Position numbers and translations under genes: made by a program. Of a stretch of DNA of 52,416 bases, positions 18,458-28,629 are shown piece by piece. The stretch comes from an uncultured Clostridium sp. (lineage in GTDB: Bacteria; Bacillota; Clostridia; TANB77; CAG-508). Position 1 is the stretch's first letter. Every line of letters starts with the position of its first letter. A model generated the notes under the pieces. That model saw only the letters and a list, made by a program, of their open reading frames with translations. It was not told where the DNA came from and did not search any database. Location of the stretch: contig CAOJKK010000008.1 in the NCBI GenBank assembly GCA_948437895.1, forward strand, positions 1 through 52,416. The letters run 5' to 3'.

Positions 18458-20408
18458 CTATACTTTTCTAGGTCTTCCTCTTCTTTTTGGTACTTCTACA
18501 TCTGCAGATACAGGTATTGCTTTAGAAGCACTTCCCCAATTTCTTTCTACAAATCTGTCAAATTCTTCTAGATCTGCTTCATCCATATTATTACGCATTT
18601 CTTTTAAGTTATAATCAGATATTTTGTTTGTTATAACGTATTCATCATTTCTATATTCTAATATATTTACATATTTATATAGTTCTCTATTCGTTACCTT
18701 AGAAAAATAATTTGTTGCATTATCTATAAATTTATCCATTTTACCTTCTAAAGTCTTTTCTTTTCTATGGTCATATGTATATTCATTTTTATCTTCTACT
18801 GGTATACATTCTGTTATTCTTTCTATATAACGTCTACCTCTAAAGTCTTTTACTAAATGCACATCAAAATTCAATACTTGAATAACTTGTTCTTCAGCTG
18901 TTTTTTCATCTGTAAATACACCAGTTCTAAGCATTGAGTTTCTAAGTGCTGTAACTAGGTTTGGAAATGTTTTAGCATGGTGAGTAAATAATGTGAATTT
19001 AGATGCTACTTGTGCTGCTTGTATCATCCAAGATGCAACAGGATCTGTTGCAACCTCACCTATGATATTAACACTACCATCAGTTTTCTTTTGAACGTCA
19101 AGACCTGCTTGTCCTGAAATTGTTTCTGTTTCCCTAAATGATAATATGTTTCTTGTTGGATATATCTTTCTTAAGTGTAACTCGAATGCTGTTTCTTGAA
19201 CCCTTATGTTCATTGTTTCATATATATTTTCTATCATACCCATAAGCATTGTTGTTTTTCCGGCAACCTTGTTCACCAGTAAGTGATATAATTCTAGCAC
19301 CCTTTACTAAGAATTTTAATAAATCAATTGCGTCTTCTTTTCCTGGTGCTGTTATTAATTGCTCTAAAGTTGCTCTCTTTACATCAAACTTTCTTACAAA
19401 GAATGCCCATGTTTCTGAGAAACTTGGTCTTACAACAACAACACGAGATCCATCTTTCATTTCATTAATCTTAAATCCGTTAGTATCTGATAATTGTCCT
19501 GGATTGTTATATTTGTATATATTTTGACATACTCTTTTTAGTTCGCTTTCCTTTCCAAATGAAAGAAATGCTAAACGAATTGATTTACCTTGGAAGAATA
19601 TCCAAATACTATCACATGCTCTTGGAACTTTATGCTCTGCAATTTGGTCTAAATAATCTCCATCTGTTTGTGCAACTTGGCTTAAGAAACTTTCTGGAAG
19701 ACCAGATACACCACCTGATACTCCATCTATATTCATGTCTCTTATTTCATCTATACTGCTATATCCTTTATAGTGTTGATATATTCTTTGTACTAAAACA
19801 TTTAATTTGTCTTGAAAATCTAATGTTAAATCTTCTTTTTCAAATATATCATCTATTTCTTCTTTTGTTATAACATAACAAGGTTTTGCTTCACCTGCTA
19901 TATATTTTAATGTTGCTAAATTATATTTCTTAATAATTTGTGTTAATGCTTCATATCCAAAGTCCTTTTTATACATATATATCAATATGTCAAACTTATC
20001 TTGAGATGTAAGAAGTGATGGAATATCAAAAGGTATTGCTCTAGATATATTAACCTCTGTAACTCCATATTCTTTAGCTAATAAATCATAAATTAATTCT
20101 TTAACATATCTCTTGTCATTTACATCTCCATATGTACAACCTTTTAAAGCTTTCTTTAATTCGTATTTTTTTGCTTTTCTTCTTTTAAGTTCTTCTTCTG
20201 AAAGACCGATATCATAAAGGTTAATTTTTGTAATCTCATCAAGTCTTCTCTTTACAAACTCAGTCATTTTTTCAATTGTATATGTTTTATCATCAACATC
20301 TACTGCTTCTTCTTCAGTTGCATTTTTATTTTTCTCTATAAAATATTTAATTAATACTCCTGCTAATATTAACACAACAAATGTTAATAAAATATTTGTA
20401 ACATTCAT
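18458..20408 (-). CDS. cpaF: CpaF/TadA-type pilus assembly ATPase; one CGG +1 recoding site in the P-loop
   Basis: Hexameric secretion ATPase powering Tad pilus assembly. 649 aa after one skipped C; span is 3n+1. Unusually it begins with a membrane helix (5-24). The N-terminal domain is followed by the RecA-like core: Walker A LTGEQGCGKTT (Gly383-Lys384), Walker B-region VNIIGEVATDP, and a typical TadA His box (FTLFTHHAKTFPNLVTALRN). The skipped C lies exactly at the glycine before the catalytic Walker A lysine: TGC-CGG-AAA. Read normally, the ATPase ends at 396 aa with a destroyed P-loop. A Lys/Arg-rich tail (PKRRGRPRKV, AT-hook-like) ends the protein, odd for this family. Confidence 0.92.
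19259..19262 (-). other. CGG +1 recoding site (CGGA, Gly383) in cpaF Walker A
   Basis: GGT-TGC-CGG-AAA-AAC becomes Gly-Cys-Gly-Lys-Thr-Thr when C is skipped, an exact Walker A motif. Confidence 0.96.
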
Positions 20409-20426
20409 GTTTTACGAACACCTCGC

Positions 20427-21257
20427 TTACATCCTCATTTGTAATTCTTGTAATTTATAAACTATTCTTTCTGATGTTTTTCTAACATCTTCTATAAATA
20501 ATGCATTTTTATCTTTTGGATTTATTTTTCTAAATTTTATAAAAAAGTCAGCAACTTCTCCTTCATTACATGCTTCAAAAAATAAAGTGTTATATGGAAT
20601 AGAAGATACTCCTTCTTTTTCTCTCATATATCTTGCTATATTCTTTGCTGAATATTTTGAATGTTTATCATATCTTCCAAGAAGTGGTATAACAGCCTTA
20701 TCTTGAAATATCATATTTTCTTGTTTTGTTTTTAAGTAATCATTAATATGTCTCATCTTTTGTGATAAATTAGTCACTATCAAGTCTGAAATTTCTAAAA
20801 TCGAATTAGTAATATGATCATCTAATTTACTGTCAATATCAACAAATACTAAATCATAATATCTGCCAGCTATTTTGGCTATATCTCTAAATAACTTTTT
20901 ATGCATTTCGTATTCTTCTCTTTCAGTATTAACTTCTGTTAGTACTTCTAATCTATCTCTAAAAACTATTTTTGTATAATTTGTTATGATTTCAGGAGAT
21001 GTTTTGTTACTAAGTATTGCTTTAGAAAGTCCGCTAATTCCAGATGCTATATTAGTTCTTCCATTATCATTGTGTATTAGTTTTATTGCTTTGTCTTCTT
21101 TCCAAAAGCAATCTTGATAAGAATAATCATTATATTTAGTATCCAAAATTAATATCTTATAATTATGTTGTATTGCAAGGTATGTTGTTATTGCAGCTAT
21201 TGATGCTGTTTTTCCAGTTTCACCTTTTCCATTACTACAAAATGATATTATTGCCAT
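20427..21257 (-). CDS. ParA/MinD-like ATPase of the pilus cluster (CpaE-like)
   Basis: 276 aa. A deviant Walker A (GKGETGKTAS, 11-20), the Walker A' LILDTKYND and a Walker B-like LVFVDIDSKL are visible, matching the ParA/MinD superfamily to which CpaE/TadZ belong; TadZ positions the pilus machine at the cell pole. It sits between a second, degenerate relative and cpaF. Assignment as TadZ-type localisation factor is by family and context. Confidence 0.75.
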   Translation of the reverse strand: MAIISFCSNGKGETGKTASIAAITTYLAIQHNYKILILDTKYNDYSYQDCFWKEDKAIKLIHNDNGRTNIASGISGLSKAILSNKTSPEIITNYTKIVFRDRLEVLTEVNTEREEYEMHKKLFRDIAKIAGRYYDLVFVDIDSKLDDHITNSILEISDLIVTNLSQKMRHINDYLKTKQENMIFQDKAVIPLLGRYDKHSKYSAKNIARYMREKEGVSSIPYNTLFFEACNEGEVADFFIKFRKINPKDKNALFIEDVRKTSERIVYKLQELQMRM

Positions 21258-21268
21258 CTTTAATCTCC

Positions 21269-21946
21269 TTATATATTTTTCATAACTTTTCTTACAATTC
21301 CAGCTCTTGTTTCTGGTACAATTTCTTGAGCAAGCATAGATAAAGAATCTCTGTATTGATCACTCAGATTTTTAAATTTTACTTTTGCTACTCTCTGGTT
21401 TTCAATAATCGCTGTTAAGTCTCCTTGGTCATATGGGAAATACAAGCTATCCCTTTCCCAATCAATAGGAAATGTAATTGATAAAAGGTTTAAATATGCT
21501 TCGTTTTCCTGAATTATATCTCTTTCAAATAATATTTTTGTCATTCTTAATCTTGGTCTCATATTTCCGATAATTTCTATACCTCGTTTTAAAGAGTAAT
21601 TATCAAACGCTGTAACAAAATATAGTCTATCAGAATTGACCATATTGAATGAATCAAACATTTCTGGAGAATCTATATCAATCAAAACAATATCATAATT
21701 AGTTTCTATACCTCCTAAATATTGCTCAATTGATTCTAAATCTTCAAATCCAATTGCTATATCTATTTTTTCATATTCTGTAACATAGAATTTCGTTGGG
21801 GCAATTGCGGGCACAATATATTTCGCTTTTTGTAAAACAGTAGTATCCACAACTAATACTCTCTTTCCTATTTCAGTTAGAATTTTGGCAACATATACTA
21901 TTAAATCTGTTTTTTCAAATGCTCCTATAAACCCTACTTTTTTCAA
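21269..21946 (-). CDS. Degenerate ParA/CpaE-like protein of the pilus cluster
   Basis: 225 aa. The N-terminus MKKVGFIGAFEKTDLIVYVA has the beta-strand and loop position of a P-loop but lacks the Gly-Lys-Thr residues, so it probably does not hydrolyse ATP. VLVVDTT and YDIVLIDIDSPE keep the other ParA strands. It pairs with the active-looking relative directly downstream (11 bases), suggesting a heterodimer with one catalytic partner (inference). Confidence 0.65.
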   Translation of the reverse strand: MKKVGFIGAFEKTDLIVYVAKILTEIGKRVLVVDTTVLQKAKYIVPAIAPTKFYVTEYEKIDIAIGFEDLESIEQYLGGIETNYDIVLIDIDSPEMFDSFNMVNSDRLYFVTAFDNYSLKRGIEIIGNMRPRLRMTKILFERDIIQENEAYLNLLSITFPIDWERDSLYFPYDQGDLTAIIENQRVAKVKFKNLSDQYRDSLSMLAQEIVPETRAGIVRKVMKNI

Positions 21947-21977
21947 CTTTATAGCCTCCCATTTTCCTTCATTTAGT

Positions 21978-22880
21978 TTAGTAACTTGTTAGTCCTGATA
22001 AATATGCTTCTCTTGCTGCTTTTGCATCTTCAATTTGTTTTTGTATTCCAGTCTCCAAATTTTCTTTTTGTTGTGAAGCATAAGCTCCTTTATCTCCATC
22101 TATATAGCCTCTCATATTTTGATCAAATCTTGCTTGTAATGCAGATTTAGCTTCATTTCCAATATTTCTATTTGCAGCAATTAAATTTTGAACTGCTGTT
22201 GTTGGTGTATATGTTTTAACAGCTGCTACTTGATTTCCTGGTTCTACATATTGTATTGCATATAATTTTGATGCTGTCATTATATATGCTTCTACAATAG
22301 CACTTTCCATCATTTGAATATCTCCTTCAGTTAATTCTAGTCCTATTGTATCTCCTAACAATGATTTTACTTCTCTTTTAGCCACTACTATTAAATCTTG
22401 TCCATTTGGAAGTGTTAGTCTAATATCAATATAATCTCCTACTGATATTGTAGTTGGTAGTGTAAGCATATTATATTCTACATATCTTACATCATTTGTA
22501 ATTATTGCATCACTAGCAGTTACTAAGTCGCTTGTTAAAACAGTATTCTTATACATATCTACTTTAGCTATTATATTTCCTCCATCGCTTTGTGCTTGCA
22601 TAGATCCTAAAACCGAACTATCCATATAGTTTGAAGGTAACATAGAAGTGTAAACTTTCATTTGAGTTAACATATCTGGTGTAATAGCATCTCCAGATTT
22701 TACATCTTGATTTAAAGTATATGCTATTACTTCTTTTCCTTTTTCTTTTTCATTTATTTTATCCTTATTTATTATTAAAAAATAAAACAAAGCAAATAGT
22801 ATTAAACACACTATAAGTGTAATTACCATACCTAGTAAAAATGAATTTCTTGCTTTTTTCTGCATTGGATTTGCTACCAT
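21978..22880 (-). CDS. cpaB: CpaB/RcpC-like pilus assembly protein (SAF domain)
   Basis: 300 aa. An N-terminal membrane helix (15-36) precedes a SAF/flagellar P-ring-like domain: VKSGDAITPDMLTQMKVY, then YVEYNMLTLPTTISVGDYIDIRLTLPNGQDLIVV. The C-terminus is an Ala/Gln/Lys-rich helix. CpaB/RcpC proteins are periplasmic or extracytoplasmic parts of Tad pili. First gene of the 12-gene operon, with GGAGGAG before its ATG and an upstream terminator isolating it from the HAD gene. Confidence 0.8.
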   Translation of the reverse strand: MVANPMQKKARNSFLLGMVITLIVCLILFALFYFLIINKDKINEKEKGKEVIAYTLNQDVKSGDAITPDMLTQMKVYTSMLPSNYMDSSVLGSMQAQSDGGNIIAKVDMYKNTVLTSDLVTASDAIITNDVRYVEYNMLTLPTTISVGDYIDIRLTLPNGQDLIVVAKREVKSLLGDTIGLELTEGDIQMMESAIVEAYIMTASKLYAIQYVEPGNQVAAVKTYTPTTAVQNLIAANRNIGNEAKSALQARFDQNMRGYIDGDKGAYASQQKENLETGIQKQIEDAKAAREAYLSGLTSY

Positions 22881-22926
22881 ATTAAACTCCTCCTATAACA
22901 TAGTATTTTATTATATTTTATAACAA

Positions 22927-22957
22927 AATCGCCTCAAAAACAACATTTAAGGCGATT
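22927..22957 (-). terminator. Terminator between the HAD gene and the pilus operon
   Basis: AATCGCCT pairs with AGGCGATT; on the minus strand it is followed by TTTGTTATAAAA. It ends the HAD transcript before the pilus operon. Confidence 0.7.
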
Positions 22958-22997
22958 GTAATTCAAATATAATATGTTTGTAATATTAGTGTAATAA

Positions 22998-23870
22998 TCA
23001 TTTTGTATATTTTTCGATTGCTTGTGCCACACCACTTTCATTATTAGATGCAACAACTTCATCTGCAATCTGTCTCATTACAGGAGAACTATTTCCAGTA
23101 ACAACTCCAACTCCTGCATTTTCTATCATTTCTTTATCATTTATGTTATCTCCTATTGCTAGTACTTCTTCTTTTGTTATATTTAAAATTTTCATAAGTT
23201 CTTCTATTGCAGACCATTTATTAACATTTTTATTTGAAATTTCAGTATAAAAATACGAAATCTCAAAATCTTCTGTCCCATGTTTTATTATCTTTTTAGA
23301 CATATGCGATACTTCTAAAACATCTATATCCCTAATAGTTTTTAGTTTATTAATTATACTCTTAAAAACCATTCTATCATTATCACATATTGTAAATTTA
23401 AGGAAATCATTTCCCTCATAATTTTTCACATATTCTCGTAAATCATTAATTACATTTATTTTTATTCTTTTATCCTCTGGATTTTTTTTATTTTCATTAT
23501 GATAATATAAAATATTGTAATTAAGAGTTTTAGTTAATATTGAATTATTTGTATATATATTGTAAAACATACTATTTTTTTCGCATATATCAATAATCTC
23601 CAAAACCTTCTTTTTAGTCATGTAATTATTATAAATTATTTTATCATTTTTTATATCATAAATCGCAGCTCCGTTTCCAGATATTAAATATTTATTAGAA
23701 TTTATCTCACTTGCTATTGGAAGTATTGCTTTTGGCATTCTTCCAGATGTTAAAACAACATCTATATTTTTATCTAATGCTTTTTGTATTGCTTGTTTAT
23801 TTCTATCTGTAACTTCTCCATATGAATTTAAAAGTGTTCCATCAATATCAATTGTTATTAATTTAAACAT
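22998..23870 (-). CDS. Cof-type HAD-superfamily hydrolase
   Basis: 290 aa sugar- or nucleotide-phosphate phosphatase of the HAD-IIB (Cof) group. Motif I is DIDGTLL with the nucleophile Asp, motif II LTSGR, and motif IV GDNINDKEM, which ligates Mg2+; the cap domain lies between motifs II and III. Start is placed at MFKLITIDIDG, behind GGAGGT; a longer in-frame start exists upstream but would place the ribosome site inside the gene. Substrate cannot be deduced from sequence. Confidence 0.9.
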   Translation of the reverse strand: MFKLITIDIDGTLLNSYGEVTDRNKQAIQKALDKNIDVVLTSGRMPKAILPIASEINSNKYLISGNGAAIYDIKNDKIIYNNYMTKKKVLEIIDICEKNSMFYNIYTNNSILTKTLNYNILYYHNENKKNPEDKRIKINVINDLREYVKNYEGNDFLKFTICDNDRMVFKSIINKLKTIRDIDVLEVSHMSKKIIKHGTEDFEISYFYTEISNKNVNKWSAIEELMKILNITKEEVLAIGDNINDKEMIENAGVGVVTGNSSPVMRQIADEVVASNNESGVAQAIEKYTK

Positions 23871-24049
23871 GTTTATTATTATGACCTCCGCTTTTTTATC
23901 ATTATATATCATTAATTTATTTTTTTACAATATTAAATAAAAAATTAGCAAAAATTTCTAGTTTATTTTTTTATTAACTGCACATCATAACTATTGAAAA
24001 GCAAACAATGCTTTTAAATGTTTAATTCATATCCTGGGAGGTGAAAAGA

Positions 24050-24250
24050 ATGGCAACATCAAATTCAAACAGAAGATTAGTTCCAGAAGCTAAAGAAGCT
24101 TTAGATAAATTCAAATATGAAGTAGCTTCAGAAGTTGGAGTTAACTTAAAAAACGGTTACAATGGTGATATATCAGCTAAAGAAGCTGGTAGAATCGGTG
24201 GTAACATGGTTAAAAAAATGATACAACAAGCTGAAAGCCAAATGAAATAA
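24050..24250 (+). CDS. Small acid-soluble spore protein, alpha/beta type
   Basis: 66 aa DNA-binding protein that coats and protects spore DNA. The family signature GRIGGNMVKKMI is at the C-terminal helix, and KYEVASEVGV carries the E-x-A germination protease (GPR) cleavage context. Begins at ATG in MATSNSN behind GGAGGTG; the GTG nine bases upstream is part of the ribosome site. It is monocistronic, with a terminator after it, and would be driven by sigma-G in the forespore (established for the family). Confidence 0.93.
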   Translation: MATSNSNRRLVPEAKEALDKFKYEVASEVGVNLKNGYNGDISAKEAGRIGGNMVKKMIQQAESQMK

Positions 24251-24329
24251 GTTTATTAACTAATGTTATAGTTTGTGTGGCAGAAGCATCTTTCTTGGTT
24301 TTATTGTGTTTATTCTAAACATACATAAA

Positions 24330-24356
24330 GGCAGGAGATATGCTCCTGCCTTCTTT
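24330..24356 (+). terminator. SASP gene terminator
   Basis: GGCAGGAG pairs with CTCCTGCC around ATATG, then TTCTTT. It lies between the convergent SASP and hpf genes. Confidence 0.8.
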
Positions 24357-24368
24357 ATATATTTTAGT

Positions 24369-24902
24369 TTATGCTTCTGGTTCTAATAATCCAAAGTTTT
24401 TATTATCTTTTAATTTAAATAATACATTTACTTTGTTTGTTTCTTGATTTATAAATGTTATAAATCTGTCTTGTGGTTTTTCTTGTAATTTCAATTTTGC
24501 ATCCTCTGGTGTCATTGGTTTAATGTCATAATAAATTGTCTTTATTATTTCATCTTCCATTTTTGTTTCTTCTTCAAAACTTCCTACCATTACTTTTATT
24601 GAGTCATCTTTATTAGCTTTGTCTTTTCTTGTTTTCCATTTTCTTATTTGTCCTTCTAGTATGTCTATATCTTTATCTATAGATGCATACATGTCTCTAT
24701 GTGCTGTTACAGCTCTATATGTATCTTGTTTTACTTTTACACTCATTTCAGCAATTTGTTCTGTTTTTTCTGCTTTTATTGTAACAGATACTTCCATATC
24801 ACCATCAAAATATTTTTCTACTCTTTCCATTTTCTTTTCAACATAGTCCCTTATAGCTTCTGTTGCTTTTACATCTTTACCTGTTATTGTTATGTTCATC
24901 AT
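24369..24902 (-). CDS. hpf: Ribosome hibernation promoting factor, long form
   Basis: 177 aa from the ATG nine bases after GGAG. The N-terminal domain (MNITITGKDVKATEAIRDYV, DRDMYASID-like block HRDMYASIDKDIDILEGQI) binds the decoding centre; the C-terminal domain (EIIKTIYYDIKPMTPEDA, DRFITFINQETNKVNVLF) dimerises ribosomes into 100S particles. Length matches the long HPF of Firmicutes. Downstream neighbour of recO on the same strand. Confidence 0.93.
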   Translation of the reverse strand: MMNITITGKDVKATEAIRDYVEKKMERVEKYFDGDMEVSVTIKAEKTEQIAEMSVKVKQDTYRAVTAHRDMYASIDKDIDILEGQIRKWKTRKDKANKDDSIKVMVGSFEEETKMEDEIIKTIYYDIKPMTPEDAKLKLQEKPQDRFITFINQETNKVNVLFKLKDNKNFGLLEPEA

Positions 24903-25022
24903 AATAACCAACTCCTCTTCTTAAGTTATATATTAATTATATCTTAATATTATGATTTAAGCAAGAAAATTTTTCCTAAAACGCAAAATAAAGGAAAAGC
25001 AGACTCTCTTACTTCCCCTTTA

Positions 25023-25739
25023 TTAAATTCTATATTCTTTTTCTAATTTCTCTTGCAGATATATTTTTGATATTATTTCTAGTTCTTTTATTGTATCTTC
25101 TGGAACCTCAAATGAAAATATCTTTTTAGCATCTGCTAGTATTATATACCTTATAGCATCTTTTGTAGTTGGTGAAATCTCTATTGCACCTTTATCCTGT
25201 TTGCTACACGCTGAGCATTTGAATCCACTATCTTTAAAACTAAAATAAGTCAAACCATCTTTAGTTTTGCAGTTTTTACATTCATCTATCATTGGTCTAA
25301 ATCCTATTATTGATAAAAGTCTCAATGTAAATACCGAATTAATTAAACTTAGATTCTTATCCGTTTCAGATATCATATATAGTGTATTTAAGTAAAGTTG
25401 CATTAATTTATATGTATTTTGGTTTTCAGTTGTTACATCATTTACAATTTTAGTTATATGTGCTGCATATTTTAGTTTATCTAAATCTGTTCTTATGTCA
25501 TAGAACACTTCTATTGTTTCACAAGAATTTATAGAATAATTGTTACCACTTTTGTATAAAACATATTCACCAAAGCACAAAAATTGAGTAGCAGCCATAA
25601 GAAGACTTTTAGGTCTTCTAGACCCTTTTGCTGCTGCCTCAATCTTACCCATATTTGGTGTTAATATTGTTAAAATTTTATCAAAATCTGCTACTGTCTT
25701 TTCTGCAATTATTACTCCCTTTACTTTTAATAATTTCAT
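25023..25739 (-). CDS. recO: DNA repair protein RecO
   Basis: 238 aa mediator that helps RecA load on SSB-coated DNA. It has the OB-fold N-terminus (VKGVIIAEKTVADFDKI, KGSRRPKS) and a Cys4 zinc site (CKNC, then CSAC) in the C-terminal region. The gene begins inside the end of the yqzL-like gene, giving the conserved order era-yqzL-recO of Firmicutes. Confidence 0.93.
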   Translation of the reverse strand: MKLLKVKGVIIAEKTVADFDKILTILTPNMGKIEAAAKGSRRPKSLLMAATQFLCFGEYVLYKSGNNYSINSCETIEVFYDIRTDLDKLKYAAHITKIVNDVTTENQNTYKLMQLYLNTLYMISETDKNLSLINSVFTLRLLSIIGFRPMIDECKNCKTKDGLTYFSFKDSGFKCSACSKQDKGAIEISPTTKDAIRYIILADAKKIFSFEVPEDTIKELEIISKIYLQEKLEKEYRI

Positions 25740-25848
25740 TATTTTCCGCCTTCATATTTTCTTCTATATCCATTACTTGTTTCAATTCTAAAAAGGTATC
25801 TATATTCCCTGTATTCTTAAAGGTATTCCATGCTATCTGTTTTATCAT
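25681..25848 (-). CDS. yqzL: YqzL-like small protein
   Basis: 55 aa. The stretch IAWNTFKNTGNIDTFLELKQ matches the YqzL family pattern (W-x-x-F-x-x-T-G-x-I-x-x-[YF]-L), recalled from Firmicutes, where yqzL sits between era and recO, as here. Start ATG follows GAGGAG. The frame runs 59 bases into recO, so the last ~19 residues overlap another gene and may not be conserved. Function unknown. Confidence 0.75.
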   Translation of the reverse strand: MIKQIAWNTFKNTGNIDTFLELKQVMDIEENMKAENNEIIKSKGSNNCRKDSSRF

Positions 25849-25939
25849 ATGCATTCATCTCCTCGCTCTTTGTGCAAAAGAATTTTATAGTAATTAATCA
25901 TTCACACCTTTAATTTTATCTTTTGTAATTTTATATTTT

Positions 25940-26842
25940 TTATTCAGTTTTAAATCTTTTTAATATACTTTGATTGTCTTGCCAATCTTCTTTAACTTTA
26001 ACCCATAATTTTAAATTTATTTTTGTATCTAAAGTTCTTTCCATATCTTGTCTTGCATACATTCCAATTCTTTTAAGCATTGAACCATCTTTACCTATTA
26101 CAATACCTTTATGTGATTTTCTAAGAACAAATATTGTTGCTTCAACATCATATATATCTTGACCTTTAGTCGTTTTTCTAAGTTCCATTTTTTCTACTTC
26201 TACAAGTATACCATGTGGCACTTCTTGATCTAATAGTTTTAATGCTTTTTCCCTTATCGCCTCTTCCATAAGTTGTCTTGCGGTTTGATCAGTATACTCC
26301 TCAATATCATAATATGCTGGTCCCTCTGGAATGTGCTTTTCTATCTCGTCAAGTATTTTATCTGTATTATCATTCTTCAAAGCAGATATTGGTATTACTG
26401 CTTCAAAATTATATTCCTTACTATACAAATCTATTAATTTTAGTAATTTTTCTTTTTCTATTAAATCAATTTTATTAATTACTAGTATTGCCTTTTTATT
26501 TTTTTCCTTGATTTTCTCTAATACAAAATTGTCACCTTTTCCAATTTTATCTGATGTTGCTTCAATAATAAACAATAGCACATCAACATCTGGAATTGTT
26601 CCCCATGCTGTTTCATTCATAGTTTCTCCAAGTTTTGTTTTTGGTTTATGTATTCCTGGAGTATCAATAAAAATAATTTGAGAATTCTCTCTGTTTACAA
26701 TAGCTTTTATTGCAGTTCTAGTAGTTTGATTCTTATCAGCAGTAATAGCTACTTTTTCTCCAACTAAACTATTAATTAATGTTGATTTGCCTACATTTGT
26801 TCTTCCTATTATTGATACAAAACCTGATTTAAAATTACTCAT
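25940..26842 (-). CDS. era: GTPase Era (16S rRNA maturation)
   Basis: 300 aa essential GTPase that binds the 3' end of 16S rRNA. G1 is GRTNVGKS (13-20), G3 DTPG, G4 NKID; the C-terminal KH domain has VIGKDGSMLKRIG. GGAGGAAGA lies before ATG. First of the era-yqzL-recO-hpf series. Note that the P-loop Gly here is an ordinary GGN codon without CGG. Confidence 0.96.
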   Translation of the reverse strand: MSNFKSGFVSIIGRTNVGKSTLINSLVGEKVAITADKNQTTRTAIKAIVNRENSQIIFIDTPGIHKPKTKLGETMNETAWGTIPDVDVLLFIIEATSDKIGKGDNFVLEKIKEKNKKAILVINKIDLIEKEKLLKLIDLYSKEYNFEAVIPISALKNDNTDKILDEIEKHIPEGPAYYDIEEYTDQTARQLMEEAIREKALKLLDQEVPHGILVEVEKMELRKTTKGQDIYDVEATIFVLRKSHKGIVIGKDGSMLKRIGMYARQDMERTLDTKINLKLWVKVKEDWQDNQSILKRFKTE

Positions 26843-27011
26843 TCTTCCTCCTAATTATATATTACTTGAATGTATTTTTTTGTAAAAAAAGTAAAGAAAT
26901 TTATTTTTTGTATTTACCTTTTTCACTTGACAATTCATTTTTTTGACATATATAAATATATTTTTTCTAATTATATTATGGTTTATACTTTTTTGCAACT
27001 AAAAATAGAGA

Positions 27012-27040
27012 TGGTTCCAAATTTCTAATTTTCGGAACCA
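27012..27040 (-). terminator. spoIVA terminator
   Basis: TGGTTCC pairs with GGAACCA, followed on the minus strand by ATCTCTATTTTTAG. It lies 24 bases after the spoIVA stop codon. Confidence 0.7.
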
Positions 27041-27063
27041 CCTCACGGTCTTTAATTTATATA

Positions 27064-28544
27064 TTATAATATTATACAGATTAATCCTCCACTACCTTCA
27101 TTTATTATTCTTTCTAATGTTTCTTGTAGTTTTTCTTGTGCATCTTCTGGCATTCTATATAGTTTGTTTTGAAGTCCTTCATTAACTAATTCATGTAGAT
27201 TCTTTCCAAATATATTTGATTCCCAAATTTTTATTGGGTCATTCTCAAATTCAGAAAGTAGATAGTTTACAAGCTCTTCTGATTGTTTTTCACTTCCTAC
27301 TATTGGAGATACCTCTGTTTCGATATCCGCTCTAATCATATGTATAGATGGAGCTTTTGCTTTTAATTTTACTCCAAATCTTGAACCTTGTTTTACCATT
27401 TCTGGTTCATCTAATATTAATTCTTCCATTGTAGGTGTAACTATTCCATATCCTTTTTGTTTAACTTCTTCTAATGCTATTGCTACTTTATCATATCTTT
27501 TCTTAACTTCTGATAAATTAGAAATGGTTGAGAATAAATCTGCTTCGTTTTCTACTTCTACACCTGTTATTTCAGTTAATACTTGATAGAATAAATTGTT
27601 TTGTAGCTGAATATCTAATGTTACTGAACCATTTCCTAGATTAATTTCTTTTATTATGGTTTGTTCAACTATTTGACAGCTATTTACTCTTTCTATTCCC
27701 ATATTTATATTCTTAACTGCATTTGTATCTTTAAATGCCTCTTTTATATTTGTATATAGTTCTTGTTTTAATGAATGATCATCTGTTAGTCCATCTACCC
27801 ATCCTGGGAAATTTAAATTTATTCTTTCTACAGGGAATTCATATAGTATTTTACCAAAGATATCATTTACATCTTCCATATTAAGATTTGTACAATCAGT
27901 TGGTATTACTGCAACACCATATTTATCTTCTAACGCTCTGCAAAGTTCTTTGCAATAATCTGAATATGGATTATTTGTATTTAATACTATTACAAATGGT
28001 TTATTTAATTCTTTTAGCTCTCTTACTACTCTTTCTTCTGCTTCAATATAGTCCTCTCTTGGTATTTCTGTTATACTGCCATCTGTTGTAACAAGTATTC
28101 CTATTGTTGAATGCTCTGTAATAACCTTTTTAGTTCCTACTTCAGCTGCAACTTCAAATGGTATCTCCTCATCAGACCAAGGTGTTTTTACCATTCTTGG
28201 AACATCATTTTCCATATAGCCGAAGTGCATTATTTACTAAATACCCAACGCAGTCTACTAAACGTGTTTTTAACTTTAAGTTTTCTCCTACTGTAATTTC
28301 CACCGCTTCATTTGGTACAAATTTGGGTTCTGTTGTCATTATTGTTCTACCTGCTGCACTTTGTGGAAGTTCATCTCTTGCTCTTTCTTTTTTATATGTG
28401 TTTTGTATGTTTGGTATAACAAGTAAGTCCATAAAATTTTTAATGAATGTAGATTTACCAGTTCTTACAGGTCCGAACTACTCCAACATATATATCCCCA
28501 TCTGTACGATTAGCAATGTCCTCATATATTTCTAGATTCTCCAT
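27064..28544 (-). CDS. spoIVA: SpoIVA spore-coat morphogenetic ATPase; two CGG +1 recoding sites
   Basis: Mother-cell ATPase that polymerises on the forespore and anchors coat and cortex assembly. 492 aa after two skipped C bases, equal to the B. subtilis protein. The N-terminal NTPase domain has GVVGPVRTGKST (21-32), DELPQSAAGRTIMTTEPKF and LVDCVGY; the C-terminus ends ERIINEGSGGLICIIL, the family tail. The restored glycines are 24 (first Gly of the P-loop) and 108 (NALGYMENDVPRMVKTPW). Read normally, translation ends around codon 30. Span is 3n+2. ATG lies nine bases after GGAGGG. Surrounding genes suggest its own transcript. Confidence 0.96.
28219..28222 (-). other. CGG +1 recoding site (CGGC, Gly108) in spoIVA
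   Basis: GCA-CTT-CGG-CTA becomes Ala-Leu-Gly-Tyr-Met-Glu when C is skipped, continuing into the family-conserved PRMVKTPW block. Confidence 0.95.
28472..28475 (-). other. CGG +1 recoding site (CGGA, Gly24) in spoIVA P-loop
   Basis: GTA-GTT-CGG-ACC becomes Val-Val-Gly-Pro-Val-Arg-Thr-Gly-Lys when C is skipped, restoring the NTP-binding loop. Confidence 0.96.
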
Positions 28545-28629
28545 ACTAATATTCCCTCCTAATAAAATGTTTGTACAATTCAACTTTAATTAATGTATAT
28601 TAGGATTAGGTCATTATTATTACACTTTT

